From Thysanoteuthis rhombus (taxonomy: Eukaryota; Mollusca; Cephalopoda; Oegopsida; Thysanoteuthidae): 64,000 nt of DNA. Shown piece after piece: positions 56,960-64,000 of this stretch. Made by a program: the position numbers and the translations under genes. The stretch spans positions 33,393,918 through 33,457,917 of the forward strand of contig OY735201.1 of NCBI GenBank assembly GCA_963457665.1. The letters run 5' to 3'. Below the pieces are notes generated by a model, which saw only the letters and a program-made list of their open reading frames with translations, was not told the origin of the DNA and made no database searches. The stretch's first letter is position 1; every line of letters begins with the position of its first letter.

Positions 56960-57223
56960 GGGGTCACAGCGTATACCGGCTTCTATTTTACCGCCTTTTG
57001 CATGTTCAATGTCAACTGATGGAGAGGCTTAGCTCCGTGAGGAGCCCATCCAACAATGAGATTTGTCAGTTGGAATGCAGTGGTTGAACCACCATTTATG
57101 AAGCTATGGGCCCTCTTATTTAATGATTGAAGAAAATGAAGGTGTTGCAGGGATCAAACCTGCAGCCGATTGAGTTGCTGCTTCAACGTAGCATTGCTCT
57201 TACCATTGAGCTAAACTGTCACC
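56960..57223 (-). repeat. tRNA-derived SINE, minus strand
   Basis: On the minus strand 57223-57141 reads GGTGACAGTTTAGCTCAATGG onwards. It shows an A box (TTAGCTCAATGGTA) with a GCTC/GAGC D stem, a four-pair anticodon stem around a loop with GTT at the anticodon position, a B box (GGTTTGATCCC) with a five-pair T stem, and a partial GGTG/CACC acceptor stem. Mismatches in the acceptor and a long variable region argue against a working tRNA. The body would extend down to about 56960. Confidence 0.55.
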
Positions 57224-57462
57224 GATGATGCAAAGGCCCAAGTAACCGTTTCAGCTCCAAATTTTCATTTAGTTCATTCTCAGTCTATATCTGCTCTATA
57301 TTATAATTTATATTATAGTATATTAAAACTCTAATTTGAAATGATCTCCCGTTATTACACGTTAATGGATCACTCTCCATAAACTAGGTAAATATAATAA
57401 ACAATTAAAGAAAATGGGGTTGCTACAGGAATTGAACCTGCGATCGAAAGGGCAGTAGCCCG
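57224..57462 (-). repeat. Second tRNA-like SINE remnant
   Basis: On the minus strand CGCAGGTTCAATTCCTGTAGC (57445-57425) is a good B box with T stem, followed as in the neighbouring copy by a CATTTTCTT-AATT word. The A-box half is missing and is replaced by an (AT)n array at 57463-57484. Confidence 0.45.
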
Positions 57463-57484
57463 GTATATATATATATATATATAT
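57463..57484. repeat. (AT)n microsatellite
   Basis: About 22 bases of AT, interrupting the head of a tRNA-like repeat. Confidence 0.85.
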
Positions 57485-58147
57485 AATAACCATTCGAAAT
57501 TCTGTAGTTATTAAAACTTTAGGGCTATTGAGTATTAAAATTTCGTTATCGATTTTTATTGTGAGTTTTTATTAAGTAAATTAGATTCTGACTGCTGTGA
57601 ATAGATCTCAATCTTAAAGGCAACCACATAAAAAAACAAGCTGGTCGTAACTTGCTGTTGGCTAAGCAGCTGAAATATAACCGAAATAAAATTACCACGT
57701 AAAAATAGTTAAAATTAAAAGTTCACAATGAGATTTACTATCTTTGAAATTGATTCGTAAAACCTAAATGGCACCATTCCATTATCAATACTTTGGGTAC
57801 GTTTTTGTGTTCATAAGAAAAAGTATCAGTTCAAGAACAGAATGACATTCGGAGTCTTTTTTTTTTTAGTGTGAACACAATACAGTCTTTTCGGTGAATA
57901 CGTCAGTTCGCTTTCCAACAGAAAATCAGCTGAACGCTTTGGATCAAAATTATAAAATCGACTGGAAGCGATTGTTTCAAAGGAAGATAAGTTGGTCATG
58001 TCAGGATAAACGACGATTAATGCCTAACTGGCTCAATGGTTTCATGCACCCTAGGTGATATGTAGAATATGCACCCTCGTTTGTGTTCTAAAGACATTTT
58101 TTTTCAGTCAAGTTACACCCTTAGGACTTTTGTGTCCTCGCATAGAT
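57485..58147. other. Intergenic stretch, nothing recognised
   Basis: No gene or repeat family recognised. Confidence 0.6.
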
Positions 58148-58560
58148 TTCGGTTCCATTTTGCTGTGGTAATATTGCAGCTCGCGTAATCAATAAGCAAG
58201 CCATAACCTTCAATAAAATGAAAATTGGCTAGCTACAATGTTTTGCAAAAAAAGAAGCTTCAACTATTTTGCAGTTGCTAAAATTGGAGTTTGACTGAAC
58301 TTGAGAATGCAAATTGCATTCAATGAATTATATGGAATTACCTTTTTGAAGCCAATCTTTTACATTCGAATTTTGCAATCTTCGTCTGCAAGATTCAGGC
58401 TTGGGGACTCTGATCTCAGCCTCTTAGCATGATTGGAGTTCAAAACCTGCAACTTCGGTTCACCTTGTTGTGGTAGTATCGCAGCGATTTGGAGCTCGCA
58501 CAATCAGTAAATAAACCATAGCCTTTAATGATTTTAAGACCAAAGAAACAATTGACTGAT
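58148..58560 (+). repeat. Direct duplication of about 90-105 bases, 305 bases apart
   Basis: Copy 1 (58148-58232) and copy 2 (58453-58558) share TTCGGTTC, TTG-TGTGGTA-TAT-GCAGC, CTCGC-AATCA-TAA-AA-CCATA-CCTT and AATTG. Copy 2 has a short insertion (GATTTGGAG). Probably pieces of the same element. Confidence 0.6.
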
Positions 58561-61500
58561 GCATATAATCAACACAATACTAAGGACCTGACATTTGGTC
58601 CCACGTCCGGGAACACCGGCTGCAACTCCAAACTAATTCTCGACTGGTGTGTTTGGGGGCAGCTAGGCTGTGGGTTGGCGCAGATAGGTTGCAGGTCTAT
58701 GCAGGTAAACTGCTGGGATTGAGCCAACCAAGCAGTTATGCTGCAAGCATTTACTGCAAAGTTATTGAACATCAATCACTTTTTCCCATGATTGGTGATA
58801 GAAATTTATTCATAGCCATTTCTCCACGGATGGATTTTTAATCGATTCATTTGTTATTACAAAAATCTGGGGTTTTTTTTAAGTTGATTCCAGATGTGAT
58901 TCTTGCATTGACTACGTCTAATTGTCAGCAGCCGAAGTACGTGTGACAAAAAAGCGAGTTCGATTTACCTGTATCCCTCCAAGACGACGGACCGCATTTA
59001 TAGTAAAAAAACACCTCCATTTTCCTCAAGAGAACTTCTGTTCTGAATATTCCACCTCTTCCCATCTTAGTTTACATAATAGTCTTTGGGGTACGACGTG
59101 GGGGGGTGCTGATTTCTACAACTGCGTCGCAGCGTGGACATCGATGGTTTCCACTGGTTGGCGTCGTTCCACGTACATTGTGGCTATCGCTCGTTGCATC
59201 TGGTTGTAAATCTTTGCCAATAGAAAAAAATCGATTGTCATATCTCCATCATGTTTCTGATTGTAGTTCCCCTCAGGCCTTCCCTGTTTAAAAAGCAACT
59301 CTCAGGATCTGTTTGGCCACAGCTTCAACTTGAAAGCATCGCAGGTGAGTCTTTACACGTTGCATTAAAGTCCATACCCTAATTCAGACAGTTTACCGTT
59401 CAGACAGTTTGCCGTGTTTCAGTGGTTCTGTATGGTGCCAGTTGGTAATTGCCAAACAAGCTCGACAGCTTCCGACACACTATTCTGTCATTGTGAACAT
59501 TTTAGAGAACCAGACCCTACTTCGTAGGTATTGCTTAGTCTTCACCAGACTTCAATGCCCTTCATATTATAATATCTGCTTGCATATCCGTGGGAACAAC
59601 GACCTGTGTACATTGCAATTCCAAGGATTTAGCAATGGAGGACTCAGCGAACACGTACTAAAAAGATTGCACCGCCAGTCGTTCGGATAGCTTCCCCTTT
59701 AATACGTCGACCTTCAACTTGACAAGCGACTCGACGTTATTAGTCTTTCACTGCAGCATCTCCAGGACCCCGCAAGTCATTCGCTTTGATGGCATTGATT
59801 AAATACCCTCTGTCGTCTAATCCACAATCCTCTTCTTCGGCCTTTATGGACTTACCGAGCGGTGGCGGGTGGCGGCTCTGGTAGTCACCGGATTGTACCA
59901 ACCTGGTTCATACTTCGCGGAGTTGAATTCCCACAGCTCGATACGTTGGGTGTTGATTCGTGCAGACTCGTTACGCTTGGCATTATTGTACAGAGGCAAG
60001 AAAGGTTGATCAAAAACTTGAAATGGGATCCCATATTACTAACATCCTGTTAGCTAATATCCCGTTCATGATTGCAAGACTTTCCCGTCCGATTGGTGAA
60101 TAGTTCTTCTCGGCTAATGTACTTAATCCGTCTCTATTCGCTGTTTTTTTTATTTTTCTTCTTCTCGTTGCATGACCGTAGCAGCCACATCTTCTGGGCT
60201 CCTTTTAACAACCAATTGCGTTTCAACTTCAGGGCAGAACACATCCCCCACCTTCTTACTTGACAATGCAGCTTTAAGTTTTTGCACGGTCGTCTCACAC
60301 AAGTCAGACCATTTTTCATCTTTCTTTGACAGCTTTGAAAGAGCATTGATGATAAAAAGCGTTGCGACAGCTAAGCTGAGTTCTAAGTGCACAGTTTTTA
60401 AGTAACTGTTTTTTTTCCGCATCTGTTGCTGAAAAGAAATTCTCTCTCCATGAAGATTCTCTTTTTTTTCCCTCTATGGCGGAATGACCTGTTTTTAAAT
60501 AAATCTCTATCTCATAGTTGATTTAGCTTGTTGACCACTGCTATTCGATGTGCGTCCTGACTCCTGGTCAAGCAGCACATAGAGACAACAACATGAACCA
60601 GGCATCGTTCAGTCATTTCTCGGCCGCTAGCCCGAAATAGCAAAGAGCCGCCCAAGCCCCAACTTTGAAGCGACATTGAAATAATCAATCAACGCCAAAC
60701 ATCATCTTAATTCTTAACGACCGACTTGACATTTTAAAGAACTACAAACCATTTGAAGTTGAGCCACCAAAAAATACTTGGAGTAAACACGTTTTGCGTG
60801 CTAATTCTAAACTTTTTATAGTATTTTTTTTACGTTCAAGTTCTCTGAGGTCGAACTGAAGAAGCAATAGGATTTATGAACTCAGGTATCATTCAAAACA
60901 AAATATTGAATGCCACGGACCTTTTCATTTTTCTCGTACTATTTTGCTAGATAGTGCCGATAAATTATATTTGCTTCCTTTTAAATCTGATTATTTGTTT
61001 ACGTTAGCTTGCTGTATCAAGGTGATACGTTATTTCTTTGCTTGAACAGATATTATAAAAAATCAAGGTATTATGTTTTAAATACCATCATCTGAAATAT
61101 AACAGTATCATGGAGAAATCTGATATTTTATCTTAAGTTCCCTGAATTTCTCAGCTAGAGCTAACTTGATTTTATTGTTATTAATTAAGTGGAGTTTAGT
61201 TCGGCACAAGGCTACACAACTCTATTTTACCAGGAATACTTATAGCTTTGTGGACTTGGTGTTAATTTTTCAGTATCCTATCATCTTTTTCTGTCCAAGT
61301 TAACTTCATATACCAATCAACCTCCAAGATTGTAATTGTTTGGCTGCAACATGGCTGAAAAACCATCTAGTGCTCCCCAGTGACCTTTAAAATCAGCACC
61401 ACCAATCATATCAGATTTGATCTTATCAGCGTTACCATTTGTGAGGTCAAAAACATTTTTGTACAAACTCAATATTATGCGAGAAATGGCTACAATTGAC

Positions 61501-62395
61501 TATAGATGATCTGAAATGACTCATGGCAACTTTAATAATTAGCTTCATATGGTCTATGACTTTTGCTGTGAACAGATGTACTCCTCTACCAAATTTCAGC
61601 TCTCTATGTGCACAATTCTGGCCTTCAACTTGGAACATACATACATACCTTTACTTTTATACATAAAGGTAACGATTTTTCTCAACAATATTCCCTATAA
61701 TAATGGACGAAATGCGTATTGTTTTCAAATTATCTATTTATAGAGTAATCTGATATCTTTCTGTTCTTAATATTACACATTTTCTCCGTGTTTTTAATTT
61801 CTCTCTGACGTCAGATATTGATTCAGTTGATAGCTGGGAAGTTTTGTTCAAGGAACTGGAAACCTCATTATTTCTTTCTTTTATTCATTTTTCGTTGAGC
61901 CTTTCGAGAAATCAGTTCCGTTAAGCCATAAGATTAGCTCAGTTCCTCTGTTCTTCATATACCCTTGCATTTTAGGCACTGCGCCGTCAATACGACCAAT
62001 CTCTCAAGACACCAAGTACTAGAGGGCTCTAATCATGCGCCTGAGTCAATAGAGCTGTGAATTACGAATTGAATTTACATATCAAACGGTATTTTGTTTG
62101 AGTTTTTTAATTATCACTCATGCTCATTCAACTTGGGGGCTTTCTGAAAGACGCTGTTATAAATTCATTAGTGAATGAGATGTGTTGGGTCAGATAACAA
62201 GATACACAAAATTAGCGATGAAGTGAAAAAAATAACCCAGAAAAAAGACCGGATTTTAAAATTTGTATATACTGGTAAGAACACTTTATGACTTCAGAGT
62301 TACTGGTAGTTTATCTTTTGAAACGAACCGCGAATGAAACAGTAAAGACGAAGATTGGAAAAATTATGCTGAGTGATTGTAATTTTTTTTTGGTT
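58561..62395. other. Intergenic stretch with unassigned open frames
   Basis: Higher GC, with open frames on both strands: 95 codons plus at 58922-59209, 93 codons plus at 59409-59690, 90 codons minus at 60150-60422 (charged, Lys/Glu-rich end). None shows a domain I recognise and no splice-site chain could be built. 60430-62395 shows no gene or repeat family. Confidence 0.4.
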
Positions 62396-62399
62396 GTGA

Positions 62400-63420
62400 A
62401 TGATGGCGGGAAGCAGTGAGAAATATCATTGTATTGGGGTTTGGATCAGACATTATGCTGTTCGTCGAGGTCTTGCTGATAATATACCTAGTGAAAAGAC
62501 GTTTGAAGAACTATGTCAGCTCATGAAAAGTCAGATCTATCCTTCCCCAAACGTTTTTGTTTTGTTTTTTATTCCGGCAGTGGGAGAGATTATGAATCCA
62601 TTAGCCAATATGTCACGACACGAAAATTGTCCGAAAAAAATGCAATTTTTGAGATAAACTCAATGGACATCTAAGAGACAAGCTGCTGGGGGTTGGGGAA
62701 TGAAAATATCAAGCGGCGATTACTCACTGAAAGAACGCTGACTTTCGAGAAAGCCCTTGAAATTTCAATGATAATCGACAAAATTTCTAAGGCGTTCAAG
62801 GTCTGCCAGGAAACGAAACTGAGAATCGTTGTCGATTAAAGGACAATAAACAAACCATAAATATGTCTGCACCCTGTGCACATATCTGTTACCAGGAACG
62901 GCGGATACGTTTGCCACACCTAAACATGATTTGAGTCATGCGTATCAGCACTTGGAGTTAGATAATAGAATATAAGTGCTACATGATATTAGTCACCGCA
63001 AGAATCTACACAAAGTGCTGTCTGTATTGTTACAGAGAGCACTTTGAGTAGATTGGATCAGGTAGGACTTGCGTTGAAAAGAACTTGATGTCAGTTCCTA
63101 CTTATAGAGGTTACCCATCTTGTCTTCGGGATTAGCAAAGAAGGTATACCCCCCCCCACACACACACTTCCAGAGAAAGTTGCCGTGATGCGAGAGGCCC
63201 TCTCCGCCAAAGAACGTCACTAATTTGGAAGTATATCGGGGGGGGGGTTCTTTGAATTATTATGATCAACTGGACGTGGAGTACAGATCAGGCTTTCCTA
63301 ACTACCAAGAAAATATTTCATTCTGCACCTTTGTTGACACATTTTGACCCTTCCAAACCGATTCTGGTACATACAGATGCTTCTTCGGAATAAAAGCTGT
63401 GACGGCCTATAGAATGGGTG
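62400..63420 (+). pseudogene. Ty3/gypsy retrotransposon remnant, gag then pol with internal deletion
   Basis: The first part is gag-like, with KTFEELCQLMKSQIYPSPNV (about 62492-62555) and a later RRLLTERTL-like block near 62710-62750 out of frame. From about 62815 it passes directly to reverse-transcriptase debris (LRIVVD, NGGYV), then a VTHLVFG block (about 63105), SPKNVT (about 63206), and FHSAPLLTHFDPSKPILVHT near 63318-63375, where gypsy elements start RNase H. Zinc knuckle, protease and the first part of RT are missing. Stops and frameshifts are many. No LTRs recognised. Confidence 0.75.
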
Positions 63421-63440
63421 TAGGTAGTTAGAAGCCATCG

Positions 63441-63442
63441 TG

Positions 63443-63526
<84 letters not shown>

Positions 63527-63545
63527 CATCATCATCATCATCATC
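63441..63545. repeat. Compound microsatellite (CT)n(AT)n(ATC)n
   Basis: CT dinucleotides (about 63443-63468) pass into AT (63469-63521) and then into ATC triplets (about 63527-63545), which form the 3' tail of LINE copy E. Confidence 0.95.
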
Positions 63546-64000
63546 AGTCTTTCAGCATCCGTCGTTGGACATAGACCTTCCCCAGGATTTGCCACACTTC
63601 TCTATCATGGGCGTCACGGAGCCAGTACTTCCTGAACTTGTCTAGCTCGTCTCTCCATCTAACATTTTGCTGGCCTCGGTTGCGCATTTGGTCTCGGGGA
63701 ATCCATGTTGTGAGTCGTGATGTCCATCGATTGTCAGCCATTCTTGCAACATGGCCAGCCCACCGCCATTAGAGATTTTTTATGGATTCTATGATGTCTC
63801 TAACTCTCGTCTTTTCCCGGATGTGCTGTGCTGTTTTGTGGTCTCTCCATGTGAGGCCCAGCATTATTCTTTCATGTGCACGTTGCATGGTTCTCAGCTT
63901 ACGGGTCTGTCTCGTGGTTAAATTCCATGTTTCAGCTCCATAAGTGACTATTGGGAGGATGCATTGGTTGTACACCCTTCTCTTTAGGATTAATGGGATC
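63527..64000 (-). mobile_element. RTE-like LINE 3' end, copy E, running off the window
   Basis: The minus strand after the (ATC)n tail has MADNRWTSRLTTWIPRDQ, RWRDELDKFRKYWLRDAH and DREVWQILGKVYVQRR (63741-63544), and upstream MYNQCILPIVTYGAETWNLT, QRAHERIMLGLTWRDHK and REKTRVRDIIES (63975-63769). The two frames differ by one short break near 63770. The best match to copies C and D; its 5' extent lies beyond the right edge. Confidence 0.9.

Noticed and set aside
57141-57223. Functional tRNA-Asn gene
   Set aside because: Acceptor stem mismatches, C in place of U before the anticodon and an over-long variable region favour a SINE head or pseudogene.
63769-63975. Host gene coding for a short WRDHK-containing protein
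   Set aside because: The same segment recurs in the other LINE copies, so it belongs to the retrotransposon.

Overview
The window looks like an AT-rich, intron-rich nuclear genome of an invertebrate animal. There are no operons or bacterial signals. Introns run from 160 bases to 10 kb, with AT-rich sequence, long T tracts and many decayed transposons. The repeat mix (RTE-like LINE ends, Penelope-like elements with GIY-YIG, mariner, Ty3/gypsy, tRNA-derived SINE-like pieces) would suit a lophotrochozoan such as a mollusc, possibly a cephalopod. That placement is inference. 

The one gene I can establish fills 1207-39379 on the + strand. It is the 3' part of an IQGAP-family scaffold gene, read as 22 coding exons that splice in frame to 872 codons plus a TGA stop. 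The exons encode, in order, the last IQ (calmodulin-binding) motifs, a linker, the RasGAP-related domain (GRD, which binds Cdc42/Rac in known IQGAPs), a variable linker and the RGCT C-terminus. The N-terminal part (calponin-homology, IQGAP-repeat and WW regions) must lie to the left of the window. Every exon boundary given has an AG acceptor and a GT donor and keeps the frame; boundaries come from reading the sequence, not from transcripts. 

The introns hold antisense RTE-like LINE fragments (introns 3 and 6), a mariner fossil (intron 3), two Penelope-like fragments (introns 9 and 19), a hAT-like end (intron 2), a probable SINE (intron 17), minisatellites and (AT)n arrays. Intron 6 contains a frame-preserving 6-base micro-exon candidate. 

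From 39380 to about 43600 is quiet 3' flank, possibly a long 3' UTR with several poly(A) signals. From about 43600 to 64000 base composition is more even and no conserved host gene is recognised. This part holds three more LINE 3' ends, a long CA/TG strand-switch inverted repeat, tRNA-like SINE heads, duplicated segments, a decayed Ty3/gypsy gag-pol remnant and a final LINE copy running off the right edge. 

The main points worth following are the micro-exon, a Pro-to-Ser change in the RasGAP signature, a skippable exon pair, the strand bias of T tracts and retroelements, and the CA/TG strand-switch palindrome.
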